The notes: generated by a model not told the origin, from the letters alone. A stretch of DNA of 64,000 nucleotides from Rhodococcus koreensis (GCF_900105905.1 NZ_FNSV01000005.1:744001-808000); one strand, 5' to 3'; positions 1 through 8,762 are shown, counted from the first letter of the stretch. Numbers and translations are program-made.

Positions 1-5
1 ACCCT

Positions 6-1631
6 ATGTCCACGGCATTCGAGGGCGACCCACGAGACGAGAAATCCGGCAACGCGACATGGACACTCACGGTCGTATCGATCGCCACCTTCATGCTCAT
101 GCTCGATCTCACGGTGTCGAACGTTGCCCTGCCCACCATCCGAAAGGAATTCGACTCCTCCTTCTCCTCGCTCCAATGGATACTCGACGCCTACGCCCTC
201 GGGCTGGCCGCATTCCTGCTCGCGGCCGGATCCCTCGCCGACAGAGTCGGCCGGAAGAAGGTGTTCGACGGCGGCCTCGTCATCTTCGTACTGGCCTCGC
301 TCGCCTGCGGTCTCGCCCCCACCGACACGGTCCTCATCGTCGGCAGGCTGGTCCAGGGAATCGGCGGCGGAGTGCTTTTCGCGGTAGGCCCCGCCCTCAT
401 CGGACACGAGTTCCGCGGCAGTGACCGCGGAAAGGCGTTCGGCGTGTTCGGTGCGGTGGCAGGACTCGCGATCGCGTTCGGTCCACTGATCGGGGGCTTT
501 TTGACCGACACGTTCAGCTGGCGCTGGATCTTCCTCATCAACGTGCCACTCACCGTCGTCGCGCTCGCCATCGGGTTCGCGAGGATGCGAGAGTCGCGCA
601 GCGCAACCCCGCCACCACTCGACATCGCCGGAATGATCACCTTCTCCACCGGACTGTTCTTCCTGGTGCTCGGGTTCCTGCGCGGCCAGGCGGACGGGTG
701 GTCAAGCGGTCGAGTGCTCACCTGTTTTTCCCTCGCCGTGGCCCTCGGTGTCGTCTTCGTCGTCATCCAGATCACCCGGAGAGACCGAGCCATGTTCCAG
801 CTCAGCCTCTTCCGCAACACGTCCTTCAACGGCTTGTCCGCGGTCACCGCACTGTGCGCTGCGTCGACGATGGCGGCGCTGTTCCTGATGATCTCCTACC
901 TGCAGAACGTGCTGGGGTTCTCGGCCTTCGCGACCGGTCTTCGCTGCCTTCCACTCACACTGCTGCTCTGCGTGGCCGCCGCGGCCGCCGGCTCCCTCGT
1001 GACCCGCGTCCGGCCGAGCATCCTGATGGGGGTGTCGCAGCTGTTCATCGCTGCCGGACTGCTCTGCGTCCTCCTCATCCGGACCGACACCGCCTGGCCC
1101 GTGCTCGTCCCGGCAATGCTCCTGGTCGGTCTGGGCATGGGCTTGTTCAACCCCGTGCGGGCTGCACTGTCGATCGCCGTCACCACCCCCGACAAGGCCG
1201 GCATGGCGTCCGGCGTGAACGAGACCTTCCAGCAGGTAGGCCTGGCAGTCGGAATCGCGGCGATCGGTGCCCTGTTCCAGAACCGGGTCGCGGCCGACTT
1301 CGTCGACTCCCCGACCGGAAGGATGCTCGGCGACAGGTCGTCCGAAGCGGGCGACGCCATCGCGGCGGGGGGCGTCAACGCCGTCGCCGACAGCGTTCCC
1401 GAATTCATCGCCGACACGGTCCGCGAAGCGGCGCTGACGGCATTCGTCGACGGCCTGCACGACGTCATGCTCCTGTCCGCGATCTTCGCAGCAGCGTCGG
1501 CGGTGATCGCATTCGTGGCGATCCGTCGGAAAGATCTCGACGCGGCCGCACTGACGCACCCGATGATCATCCGAGACGAGACCGATCCCGTCGAGCAGAT
1601 TCCGCTGGTCGACGTCGAGCAGAGACGATGA
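6..1631 (+). CDS. DHA2-family MFS multidrug/lipid exporter
   Basis: The 541-residue protein is a proton-driven exporter of the 14-helix DHA2 (EmrB/QacA) branch of the major facilitator superfamily, placed in the cytoplasmic membrane. Visible signatures are LDLTVSNVALPTI in the first helix (about residues 33-45), the loop motif GSLADRVGRKK after helix 2, and the motif-C-like run GAVAGLAIAFGPLIGG near residue 150. Many hydrophobic segments follow up to about residue 510, then a short charged tail. The length is normal for the family. The ATPase gene downstream starts 27 bp after the stop on the same strand, so the two probably form an operon. The substrate cannot be read from sequence. The start lies 6 bp into the window, so an upstream regulator may be cut off. 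Confidence 0.9.
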   Translation: MSTAFEGDPRDEKSGNATWTLTVVSIATFMLMLDLTVSNVALPTIRKEFDSSFSSLQWILDAYALGLAAFLLAAGSLADRVGRKKVFDGGLVIFVLASLACGLAPTDTVLIVGRLVQGIGGGVLFAVGPALIGHEFRGSDRGKAFGVFGAVAGLAIAFGPLIGGFLTDTFSWRWIFLINVPLTVVALAIGFARMRESRSATPPPLDIAGMITFSTGLFFLVLGFLRGQADGWSSGRVLTCFSLAVALGVVFVVIQITRRDRAMFQLSLFRNTSFNGLSAVTALCAASTMAALFLMISYLQNVLGFSAFATGLRCLPLTLLLCVAAAAAGSLVTRVRPSILMGVSQLFIAAGLLCVLLIRTDTAWPVLVPAMLLVGLGMGLFNPVRAALSIAVTTPDKAGMASGVNETFQQVGLAVGIAAIGALFQNRVAADFVDSPTGRMLGDRSSEAGDAIAAGGVNAVADSVPEFIADTVREAALTAFVDGLHDVMLLSAIFAAASAVIAFVAIRRKDLDAAALTHPMIIRDETDPVEQIPLVDVEQRR

Positions 1632-1657
1632 CATCCCCTTGCAGAGGAGAACCGACC

Positions 1658-2446
1658 ATGTTCACCATCGACGGCCGGCGCACACCGACCATGCGGCTCG
1701 CAATTTCCGGGACCTACTCGACAGGGAAGAGCACGACCACCGAAGCTCTCTCCATCGCCACCGGTATCCCTCGAACCCATGCGCTCACCTCACGCGAACT
1801 CCTCGTCGATCTCGCGCCGGGTAAAACCGTCATGGAACTCAACTCCACCGAACTGCTGCAGCTGGGCCTGCGCCGGTTCGAGGAGCGAGTTCAGAACGAA
1901 TCGGGTGAGCATTCCTTCATCTCCGACGGCTCGGTCATCCACGAGTGGGTGTACGGAGCAGCCCGATTGAAGGTCGGAATCAATCCAGGGGCGAACTGGG
2001 CGCTCCGTGCCGTCAAGGCTGCGGCAGGCCTCGGCAAGAAGAGGCCGGCCCGCGAGTACATGAGCGTTTTCGGCGACGTCGTGAAAGCCCGAGCCGGGTG
2101 GCTCTACGACGCCTACATTCACCTCCCCGTCGAGTTTCCTCTCCGACCGGACGGGCACCGGCCGGTGTCCGAGCCGTTTCGAAAGCTGTCCGACGACCTG
2201 CTCGTAGAGACACTGAAGGAGATCGGCATCCCCTACTACATCGTGGGTGGAACCGTGAAGGAACGGGTTTCGAGGATTGTCGAGATCTTCGACATGGACC
2301 TCGCCGTCCCCGTGGACGACGCCGTCGACGAGGCCGAGAAACGAGTGGCGACCGCCACCGCGATCCTGGTGGAAGACGATCGCTTCAAAGCCGCGCAGCG
2401 GAAGAAGTCCGTCGCCAAGCAGATCGCTTTCGCGATGCGCTACTAG
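1658..2446 (+). CDS. P-loop AAA-type ATPase/kinase-like protein
   Basis: This 262-residue cytoplasmic protein begins with a Walker A loop, GTYSTGKST (residues 18-26), which resembles NadR/AAA_28-type nucleotide-binding proteins. The ATG at 1658 is chosen because AGGAG lies about 10 bp upstream and the P-loop then falls close to the N-terminus, as usual for the family. The rest is a single alpha/beta domain with a charged helical C-terminus. It follows the DHA2 exporter gene closely, so it may work with or regulate that transporter. Catalytic activity (kinase, nucleotidyltransferase or plain ATPase) is not evident. The open frame extends well upstream of this ATG, but that extension only shadows the exporter gene. 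Confidence 0.75.
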   Translation: MFTIDGRRTPTMRLAISGTYSTGKSTTTEALSIATGIPRTHALTSRELLVDLAPGKTVMELNSTELLQLGLRRFEERVQNESGEHSFISDGSVIHEWVYGAARLKVGINPGANWALRAVKAAAGLGKKRPAREYMSVFGDVVKARAGWLYDAYIHLPVEFPLRPDGHRPVSEPFRKLSDDLLVETLKEIGIPYYIVGGTVKERVSRIVEIFDMDLAVPVDDAVDEAEKRVATATAILVEDDRFKAAQRKKSVAKQIAFAMRY

Positions 2447-2559
2447 TCCGATAGCCAGGCCGCTCGGGCTGTCTCGCGTCGACACCTACGCGTGACGTCA
2501 GGTCACCGCGGTCACGTTGTGGGTGGTGCGGCGCACTCGGCCGGAGGCAGGGAGTGGAC

Positions 2560-2932
2560 ATGACCGTCGTGGACAACGTGGTGCATGTGGGAGGGGTCGG
2601 GCCGCGACCCCGGAAACGCTCGACAGCACCTACGAGATCCTGCGGGAGAAGGAGGGGATGGCCTGGATCAGGCTCCGTGAGTTCGCGTTGCACCACCTGG
2701 CGGTCAAGGACGCCATCACCGCCCACCAACGCGCCAAACTCGAACGCTACGACACCATCTAGTTCGTGGTGCTGCGGCTGGCCCTGCTACCTCGACGACG
2801 TCGAGAAGGTCGAGTTCGGGGAACTCCACGTCTTCGTCGGCCCTGATTTCGTGGTCACCATCCGCCACGCGGAATCCCCGGATCTGGGGATGGTGCGCCA
2901 TCGCATGGAACAGGCACCGAAGTTGCCGGCGG
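2560..2932 (+). pseudogene. Broken CorA-type magnesium transporter N-terminus
   Basis: Three reading-frame pieces together read like the cytoplasmic N-terminus of CorA: MTVVDNVVHV in one frame, then TLDSTYEILREKEGMAWI and AVKDAITAHQRAKLERYDT in a second, then YLDDVEKVEFGELHVFVGPD in the first again. An internal deletion between AWI and LREFALHHLAVKD removes the usual linker, and there is a stop after YDTI. The two membrane helices and the GMN signature are absent. The gene is truncated about where the opposite-strand coiled-coil remnant starts, so this is a decayed N-terminal relic. A GGAGG-like site precedes the ATG. Confidence 0.75.
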
Positions 2933-3545
2933 TCCCCCTGCTTGTGTCTCGCTCTTCCTCGCGGGTGCGCGCCCTCGTGTTTCGGCGAGTTCCGCGCGTT
3001 GTTCATCTGCGCGTTCGGTGGCGGCGTCGGCTTGGGTGCGGGAAGCGGCGAGTTCCGCCCGCGCTTCGGCGAGGTCTGCATCGAGGCGACCGATCGTGGC
3101 CACGGACGCTACGGCGGCCCGCTCGGCCTCACCTCGGACCGCCCCGACCTCCTCGCCGAGCTCGGTGATTCGGGTACGCAGCCCGTCGATGAGTTGATGC
3201 TGTTCGGCCGTCTTCTCGCGGTGCTCGGTTTCAGCGGCATCCATCTGCTGCCGCCATCGGTCGAGGACTTCGGTGTGTTCGGCGGCGAGCGCCGCCAGCT
3301 CCTCCCGGTGCGTGCCGCCTCCAGAGCCTGCACCTGCTCGGCGTGCTCACGCTGGACGGCGGCGAGCGTCGTAGCAACCTCCTCCGCGGCCGTTTCCGCA
3401 GCTTGGGCGGCGGCATCGGCATTGGCCCGGTCATCAACTGCGGTGTCGAGTTGGTCGCGGAGTTGCTCGATCTCGGCGGCGGCGTCGGCCCGCTCTCGCC
3501 GACTGGTGGGACCGAGTCCTCGGCCGGCCCTCGACCGCCTGACGG
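2932..3545 (-). pseudogene. Coiled-coil, KfrA-like plasmid protein remnant (copy 1)
   Basis: On the minus strand the sequence encodes a long Ala/Glu/Arg-rich heptad region. It runs through IEQLRDQLDTA and REHAEQVQALEAAR in one frame and, after a one-base shift near 3315, continues as LRTRITELGEEVGAVRGEAE and ATIGRLDADLAEARAEL. The pattern matches the C-terminal coiled coil of KfrA-type plasmid proteins, but no N-terminal DNA-binding domain is seen. A related remnant lies on the same strand at 39.5-40.0 kb. The family name is an inference from coiled-coil composition and plasmid context; other coiled-coil proteins could look alike. Confidence 0.5.
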
Positions 3546-3672
3546 CTGCTCACCGTCCACCCGATGTGCGCTAAGCCGGACACTGCCCCGCAGTGGACGT
3601 CCTTCACCCCTGTTGGCGACCATCGGGGCGGACGATCATGGGTGACAGGCCTGACACTGCAGGAGGAATCTC

Positions 3673-4305
3673 ATGACGCACCACAACGACCCTCTCGCGC
3701 ACGCCCAGCACACGGCGCACGAGTGGCTGAAGGTTGTCGCCGAGCGACTCGGGACCGAGGACCGCAACTACACCTACCGGGTGCTGCGGGCATGGTTGCA
3801 TCTGGTTCGCGACCGACTCACCGTGGACAGTGCGGTGCATCTCGCCGCCCAGCTGCCCGAGCTGCTGCGCGGAGTCTATTTCGAGGGCTGGGTACCGAGC
3901 AAGGTGCCGATCCGCTACGACACCACCGGGTTCACCACCCTGTTCGCCTACGAGGGCGGCATCAGCCCGGCCGACGTCCCCGCCACCGCCGGTGCCATCT
4001 CCGCCGGGCTGGGTGCGCTGTTCTCGCCCGGGCAACTCGACCATGTGTTCGCGCAGATGCCGACCGGGCTCCGCGGCGAACTCGTGAACGGAACCCCCAC
4101 CCCGGCCGCCGCGCCGCGCACCTCCGCCGAACATCTCCGGCTGAACGCCGTCGAGGACAGGCTGCAGGCGCTGACCGACGCGGTGTCGGCATTGGCCCAC
4201 GGCCTCGAAGAACTCCCGACGGAGGAACCGCCCCGTAGCCGGGCGGCAAAGGCGGCTCAGGAAGCGCACCGAATCCTCATGGTGGCGGGCACGTCCAAGA
4301 GATAG
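3673..4305 (+). CDS. DUF2267 domain protein
   Basis: This 210-residue soluble protein has the look of DUF2267 proteins: an N-terminal helical repeat (about residues 10-75, with YRVLRAWLHLVRDRLTVD and AQLPELLRGVYFEGW) and a second helical half. A Pro/Ala-rich linker (about 140-150) leads to a basic C-terminal helix. No catalytic motif is visible and the biochemical role of the family is unknown. AGGAGG lies just upstream of the ATG. It stands alone between decayed genes and seems intact. Confidence is good for the family and nil for function. Confidence 0.8.
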   Translation: MTHHNDPLAHAQHTAHEWLKVVAERLGTEDRNYTYRVLRAWLHLVRDRLTVDSAVHLAAQLPELLRGVYFEGWVPSKVPIRYDTTGFTTLFAYEGGISPADVPATAGAISAGLGALFSPGQLDHVFAQMPTGLRGELVNGTPTPAAAPRTSAEHLRLNAVEDRLQALTDAVSALAHGLEELPTEEPPRSRAAKAAQEAHRILMVAGTSKR

Positions 4306-4369
4306 CCCGGCCTGTTGTCGGCCGGCCCTCGAGAACCAGACGCCCGGGGCATCGTGGGGTGCGAAGGTG

Positions 4370-4560
4370 TCGGACGGCGGCAACTACGTGGTGTTCGATT
4401 CCCTGCGTCCCACCTCGTGGAGGGCGATACGAACGACCACTGGGACGTGTTCCTTCGCGACCGCGGCAGACGCATGTTGGCCGTCGCTGAGGATGCAGAC
4501 GATGGCGTCACGGAATTTGCGGACGCAGGTGTCGCCGTTCGTCGGCAGGCTGACGGGCTA
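4370..4560 (+). pseudogene. Remnant of a PD40/TolB-like beta-propeller gene
   Basis: Frame-shifted pieces read VSDGGNYVVFDS and then VEGDTNDHWDVFLRDR, closely following the repeat consensus of WD40-like PD40 (TolB) propeller proteins (VSADGRYVVFDS...DTNDAWDVFLRDR). Only one blade is recognisable, with no start codon, and it ends in unrelated sequence. Functional expression is unlikely. Confidence 0.5.
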
Positions 4561-4613
4561 GTCGGCACGGTGACTGCTGTGCTGCGTCATTGTGAACGCC
4601 GACGATCGGCACG

Positions 4614-4823
4614 ATGACGGACGCACCCGGGCACGGCGACGGCAAGACCGGACGGGACGGTTCCGGCGGGAACATCGGCGTCCCGGCCATCCAGTTGATC
4701 GGCCTGCTCGTCATCGCCACCTGGGGCAACCGCAGCCCACAGATCGTCTGCGCGGTGTACCTGGTGCTCATCGGCATCGCCGCCGTCATCGCGGCCCTGC
4801 ACATGGACAACCTCACCGACTAG
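4614..4823 (+). CDS. Small predicted membrane protein
   Basis: This 69-residue ORF has a Gly/Asp-rich hydrophilic head (about 20 residues) followed by two hydrophobic segments (about residues 24-38 and 43-62) joined by a short WGNRSPQ loop, so a two-helix hairpin membrane protein is likely. No family is recognised. It ends about 20 bp before the hairpin preceding the IS110 gene. There is no strong ribosome-binding site, so the call rests on composition alone. Confidence 0.5.
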   Translation: MTDAPGHGDGKTGRDGSGGNIGVPAIQLIGLLVIATWGNRSPQIVCAVYLVLIGIAAVIAALHMDNLTD

Positions 4824-4844
4824 ACGATATGAGGGGCTTGGGCT

Positions 4845-4924
4845 GGGGCCTCCCACATGTGAACGTGGGGTTGCCGGACAGGAAACGGGTCCTGGCCGGT
4901 AGAGCCACAGATGTGGGAGGCCCC
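4845..4924 (+). promoter_or_regulatory. Strong stem-loop before the IS110 transposase
   Basis: Positions 4845-4858 and 4911-4924 are perfect 14-bp reverse complements (GGGGCCTCCCACAT and its complement). Inside the loop a second stem pairs CCGG/CAGG at 4874-4882 with CCTG/CCGG at 4891-4899. The 3' arm contains the purine run GGGAGG (4915-4920), 9 bp before the transposase ATG, so the outer stem would hide the ribosome-binding site. IS110-group elements carry a structured non-coding (bridge/seek) RNA next to the transposase, and this structure is either part of that RNA or a translational lock. Confidence 0.6.
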
Positions 4925-4928
4925 AGCA

Positions 4929-6008
4929 ATGAATCAGCGTACGAGTATCGGATTGGATGTGCACGCACGATCGGTGGTCGCGTGCGGTCTCGACGGTCGG
5001 ACCGGTGAGCTGTTCGAGCGCCGATTGACGCCCGCTCATCGCGAGATATTCGAGTGGATCCGGTCGCTGCCGGATCCGGTGAAAGTGACGTACGAGGCCG
5101 GACCTACCGGATTCGGGCTCGCCCGGTTCCTGGCCACGGCGGGCATCGAATGTCTGGTGGCGGCACCGTCGAAGCTGCAGCGCCCGCCCGGCGACCGGGT
5201 CAAGAACGACGCGCGCGATGCGCGGCATCTGGCCCGACTGCTGCACCTCGGGCAGATCGTCGAGGTGGCGGTGCCCAGCGTCGAGCAGGAGGCGGCCCGT
5301 GATCTGGTCCGTGCCCGTGAGGACTGTCGCGGGGATCTCATGGCGGCCCGCCACCGCGTGTCGAAACTACTTCTGCGGCACGGCATCGTCTACTACGGTG
5401 GCCACGCGTGGACGAAGGTGCACGACACCTGGTTACGCACCCAGCACTTCGACGCACCCGGTCTGCAGCTGGCGTACGAGACCGCCTACGACACCATGCT
5501 CGCGACGGTGGACCGGCGGGATCGGCTGGATGTGGCGATCGCGGCGATGGCCACCGACAGCGACTACACCCCGGTGGTGACTCGGCTCGGCTGCCTGCGC
5601 GGCGTGTCCACGCTGACCGCGTTCGGGCTGGCCGTCGAGATCGGCGACTGGCAGCGCCTGACCGGACGCTCGATCGGCGCCTACCTCGGGCTCGTGCCCA
5701 CCGAACACTCATCCGGCGCGACGCGCTCGCAGGGATCGATCACCAAGACCGGCAACGGCCACGCGCGGCGGCTTCTGGTCGAGGCCGCCTGGCACCATCG
5801 ACCCCGGTATCGTCCCGGAGCGGATCTGCGGCGCCGGTGGGAGCAGGCCAGTCCTGCGGCTCGGGCTCGCGGTCAGCAAGCAAACCGGCGCCTGCACGCC
5901 CGCTGGGCCGGGTTCGACGCCCGTCGTAAACGCCCCACGCTGGCCAATACCGCGATCGCCCGCGAACTCGCCGGCTGGTGTTGGTCGCTGGCCATGCTGG
6001 ATACCTGA
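4929..6008 (+). CDS. IS110-family transposase
   Basis: This 359-residue DEDD-type transposase (from the ATG at 4929) has the N-terminal RuvC-like start IGLDVHARSVVACGLDG, a conserved acidic block at EAGPTGFGLARFLA and at KNDARDARHLARLL, and the C-terminal transposase_20 region CLRGVSTLTAFGLAVEIGDW...GAYLGLVPTE with the serine-containing stretch HSSGATRSQGSITKTGNGHARRLL (described in pieces here). The length is normal and the frame is intact, so the protein may be active. IS110 enzymes make a circular intermediate and insert with little or no target duplication under guidance of an element-encoded RNA. Its expression may be limited by the hairpin covering the ribosome-binding site. Confidence 0.93.
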   Translation: MNQRTSIGLDVHARSVVACGLDGRTGELFERRLTPAHREIFEWIRSLPDPVKVTYEAGPTGFGLARFLATAGIECLVAAPSKLQRPPGDRVKNDARDARHLARLLHLGQIVEVAVPSVEQEAARDLVRAREDCRGDLMAARHRVSKLLLRHGIVYYGGHAWTKVHDTWLRTQHFDAPGLQLAYETAYDTMLATVDRRDRLDVAIAAMATDSDYTPVVTRLGCLRGVSTLTAFGLAVEIGDWQRLTGRSIGAYLGLVPTEHSSGATRSQGSITKTGNGHARRLLVEAAWHHRPRYRPGADLRRRWEQASPAARARGQQANRRLHARWAGFDARRKRPTLANTAIARELAGWCWSLAMLDT

Positions 6009-6572
6009 AAAGCCGGTTCCCCGTTCCGCATCCGGTTGCGAGTATGGTCGTCCACTCGTCGGGTGGCAAGGTCGGTTCTCCTCGCTGCGCTGCGGGGACT
6101 CCACTTTGCCCCTCATCGCCGACGACCGGCGAGCAAGGGCCGGAACGGAAAACCCACAACGTCCGGACGAATCACGCGGTGGTGACGGCAGCGCCTGGGA
6201 GTGATCCGCGAGCTACCTATGAGCAATCCTCAACTGCGCGTTGGGATCACGCTCGACACTAGACAGCGACCCACTCCAGCCGAACAACCGTCCTGCGGTA
6301 CCCAACCCGCGCATATCAGAGTTGACCACGCGTCGAAACCGACACGCTCGCCACCACCCAGATCGACCGGGCCCACAGAGGCGGCGCCCACGACGACGGT
6401 CCTGGACGCCGCCTCACCCTGCGCCCTTGACAAACCGGCGTACATATCAGGTAGCTAGGGGTACTTGGCTTTCGACAGAAATGCCATCGCAATCTTCTTT
6501 GTACGTTGCGTTGCGTGCCGCGTGCCGAGGCGGAAGGGTGGCGAACGTCCCCGAGTACTGAACACCGGGAAG
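6009..6572. other. Region without a supported gene after IS110
   Basis: This holds the presumed 3' end of the IS110 element. No convincing ORF, inverted terminal repeat or tRNA target could be identified, so the right end of the element is not fixed. Several overlapping open frames are present but have no ribosome-binding sites and no family resemblance. Confidence 0.5.
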
Positions 6573-6641
6573 TCACGGGACATGCCCCAGACAGGGGTTC
6601 GGCCGGGAATGCTTTCGCATTCTCGGCCGGATCTCTGCTTC
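6573..6641 (+). repeat. Dispersed palindromic repeat, copy 1
   Basis: A 69-bp segment whose core is a 12-bp stem (GGCCGGGAATGC and GCATTCTCGGCC, one G-T type mismatch) around a TTTC loop, flanked by GACAGGGGTTC. The same segment recurs in inverted orientation at 40549-40617. Neither copy lies in a gene. It could be a transcription terminator family or the end of a small mobile element. Confidence 0.75.
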
Positions 6642-6847
6642 TCGAGTTTTTCACCGTTACCGATGACTCTCTCGATCCGCGAATCTCAATCTACGCGCGC
6701 CCCGCGGCCCACCGCAATGCCGCGGATCGACTCGTCACCGGTGCTGCCGACGAGGGTGCGGCGGGCGGGCGGGTCGGACATCTCGGGTATCCGCCGCGGG
6801 GCGCCCCGCGGCGGACACCACCACCGCGCCTCCGAGTGTGTGTCCGT

Positions 6848-7495
6848 CTACGGGCTCAGCTGTTCGCCGGTGACGAGGAAGATCACCCGGCGCCCGACCA
6901 CGACGGTGTGGTCGCCGAAACGTTCGTAGAAGCGGCCCAACAAGGTCGCATCGACCGCGGCGGTGATGCTGCCCGTCCAGGCCGGGTCCTGGATCAGGGT
7001 GAGCAGTCGTCGGTGCAGGTCGTCGAGCTCGTCGTCGCGCCTGCCGAGCTCGGCGGCCAGTCCGGGATCATGCGTGCGGAGGACCTGTTCGGCGAGGCCG
7101 GCCAACGCACCGGCCACCCGCCCCATCCGGGCGAGCAATTCCTCCGCCTCCCCGGAGGCGACGTGGTCGGGGTGCCGGCGGCGCACGCTCTCGGCGACGT
7201 GTTGCGCCAGCCCGCCCATTCGGCTCAGATCCGACACGAGATGCACCCCGGTGACGACCTGGCGCAGGTCCCGGGCGACCGGGGCCTGCAACGCCAGCGC
7301 CTGCTCCTCGCACGGACCGTGTAACTGCTTCTGCTCGGTAAGGTCGAACACCAGCTCCGCCTGCGGAAGGTCGGCCCGCACGAGAGCGTCGGTGGCCGTC
7401 TCGATGGCCTCCCCGGCCAGATGACACATCGACGCCAACCGGTCGGTCAGGTCGTCGAGCTGCTCGTGAAACTTCATCCGCATACGCATCATCAT
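6848..7495 (-). CDS. phoU: PhoU-type phosphate signalling protein
   Basis: This 215-residue all-helical protein has the two PhoU repeats: FHEQLDDLTDRLASMCHLAGEAIETA at the start and a second half ending GRFYERFGDHTVVVGRRVIFLVTG. The metal-binding-type motifs are E-x3-D-H-like (YERFGDH). PhoU down-regulates the Pst phosphate transporter and its histidine kinase, acting at the inner face of the membrane. The start is uncertain because the N-terminus has several Met codons (MMMRMRMKF); the last ATG before KFHEQL is also plausible. No pst or kinase gene is nearby, so it stands as an orphan. A short echo of its 5' end is seen near 46.95 kb. Confidence 0.85.
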   Translation of the reverse strand: MMMRMRMKFHEQLDDLTDRLASMCHLAGEAIETATDALVRADLPQAELVFDLTEQKQLHGPCEEQALALQAPVARDLRQVVTGVHLVSDLSRMGGLAQHVAESVRRRHPDHVASGEAEELLARMGRVAGALAGLAEQVLRTHDPGLAAELGRRDDELDDLHRRLLTLIQDPAWTGSITAAVDATLLGRFYERFGDHTVVVGRRVIFLVTGEQLSP

Positions 7496-7547
7496 CGTGC
7501 ACCCCGCCGGAAGCCGGGCGCCGGGCTTCCGCGCTCGTCCCGAATAG

Positions 7548-7928
7548 TTACCAGGAGGTCGCGTCGCCGGTGCCGGCGGACGCCGGTCGCGCGTGCCGCG
7601 GCGTGAGAGGCCGGTGCTCGCCGCGGCGTAGCCGGTGGGCGTGCCGTCTGCGGTCGGTCTCGGTCATGCCGCCCCAGATTCCGTAGGGTTCGCCCGCGGC
7701 CAGGGCGTGGTCGCGGCACCGGCCGAGCACGGGGCAGTCCTCGCAGATCCGCCGGGCCCGTTCTTCGCGTCGGGCCCGGGCCTGACCGCGTTCCCCGTCC
7801 GGGGAGAAGAACACCGACGATTCGATGCCGCGGCACGCGGCGTCCTCTCGCCAGTCCCGGTCACCGGGGGTGATCTCCGCGGCGGGCGGCGATGCGGGTC
7901 CTACGGGCAACACAGCGGTTCCTTCCAT
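7548..7928 (-). CDS. WhiB-family iron-sulfur transcription regulator
   Basis: About 126 residues from the ATG at 7928 (an ATG at 7982 would add 18). WhiB proteins bind a 4Fe-4S cluster through four cysteines and partner with the primary sigma factor. Visible are WREDAACRG, then RRICEDCPVLGRCRDHAL supplying the CxxC-x5-C set, then the GIWGGMTETDRR turn and the basic C-terminal segment AHRLRRGEHRPLTPRHARP that contacts DNA. Overall it is closest to the WhiB1/WhiB2-like small forms by eye. It is separate from phoU by a short gap on the same strand. It is intact and probably functional; the regulon is unknown. Confidence 0.88.
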   Translation of the reverse strand: MEGTAVLPVGPASPPAAEITPGDRDWREDAACRGIESSVFFSPDGERGQARARREERARRICEDCPVLGRCRDHALAAGEPYGIWGGMTETDRRRHAHRLRRGEHRPLTPRHARPASAGTGDATSW

Positions 7929-7982
7929 TCCCGAAGCATGAGAGCCGTCGAGACGGATCCGCACGCCAGGAAGCCTTTCCAT

Positions 7983-8367
7983 GGTGACGGGTATCGGTTA
8001 CGCCTCGTTTCAGATAACAAAACCGAATACCCTGTTTTTGAGATATACCGGAGAGGCCGATGTCCGCGCCACCCGGTCGCATGTCCAACAGGCCACGCAC
8101 GCTGCGAGGCAACCTCATCGTGCGATCGGAGGCCGGGGCCGAAGTCGATTGCCGACGCGGTGCGGGCGCACAACGCGTTGTCGGTCGTCGCGCGGCAAGA
8201 TTTCGTTGCGTAGCAGCACCCGGAGCACGAATCCAAATTTTGCTGGTGGAGATCCATTGTTCGAATGCTGCTTATTCGTTTCAGTGAGGTCGGGCCTTCA
8301 CGAAGCCGGCGACGCAAGATGTTCTTCCCATCTGCGGGGCGGAGCAGTCTCTTCGCCCGGCCTCGGG
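7983..8367. other. Intergenic region, no gene supported
   Basis: An AT-richer spacer upstream of the WhiB gene and downstream of the DUF4193 gene. The stretch around 7995-8045 (ACAAAACCGAATACC and neighbours) is the likely WhiB promoter zone. No ORF with family resemblance was seen. Confidence 0.4.
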
Positions 8368-8670
8368 TCAGCCGGCGCAGTCGCGGCAGATCATCTGCCC
8401 GCCGCTGGTGTCGACGAGCCGGCTGCGATGCTGGACCAGGAAACACCGGGTACAGGTGAATTCGTCGGCCCGCTTCGGGATCACCCGCACACTCAGTTCC
8501 TCCCCGGACAGATCCGCGCCGGGCAGCTCGAACGACTCGACGACGTCCGGTTCGTCGACGTCGACCACCCCGGAGCGGGGATCACCCCGCCGGGTCTGCA
8601 GTTCGTCGAGCGATTCGTCGTCCAGTTCCTCCGGACGAGTTCGCCGGGGTGCGTCGTAGTCGGTGGCCAT
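8368..8670 (-). CDS. DUF4193 zinc-ribbon protein
   Basis: This 100-residue actinobacterial protein begins at the ATG coding MATDYDAPRR, the family's standard start, with GGGAGAAG just upstream. The core SFELPGADLSGEELSVRVIP is the conserved family block. The C-terminal half holds two CxxC pairs (CTRC near residue 73 and CRDC near the end), which suggests a zinc ribbon. The function of the family is unknown, although it is near-universal in Corynebacteriales and usually chromosomal. The promoter region contains a 44-bp segment that is repeated 49 kb away. Confidence 0.9.
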   Translation of the reverse strand: MATDYDAPRRTRPEELDDESLDELQTRRGDPRSGVVDVDEPDVVESFELPGADLSGEELSVRVIPKRADEFTCTRCFLVQHRSRLVDTSGGQMICRDCAG

Positions 8671-8718
8671 GACTTCTCCCTGAGTTCGGGTCGGCACCGG
8701 ATTCCCACCCACCTTCGG

Positions 8719-8762
8719 GGTGCTGTATAGACAACGTCCGGGCGGGCCGTATCGTGCCCACC
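8719..8762. repeat. 44-bp exact repeat, copy 1 (promoter-like)
   Basis: This segment, containing GCTGTATAGACAACGTCC and GGGCCGTATCGTG, is identical to 57698-57741. It lies between the divergent DUF4193 and DUF5319 genes. On the minus strand it ends in GTTGTCTATACAGC, where TATACA could be a -10 box about 50 bp from the DUF4193 ATG. Confidence 0.8.

Noticed and set aside
698..2446. A 582-residue plus-strand protein
   Set aside because: The first 320 codons shadow the exporter gene with Arg/Pro-rich composition; only the part from 1658 has a ribosome-binding site and a P-loop.
2855..3244. A 129-residue minus-strand frame as a complete coiled-coil gene
   Set aside because: Its coiled coil continues upstream in another frame past a one-base shift, so the open frame is only part of a broken gene.
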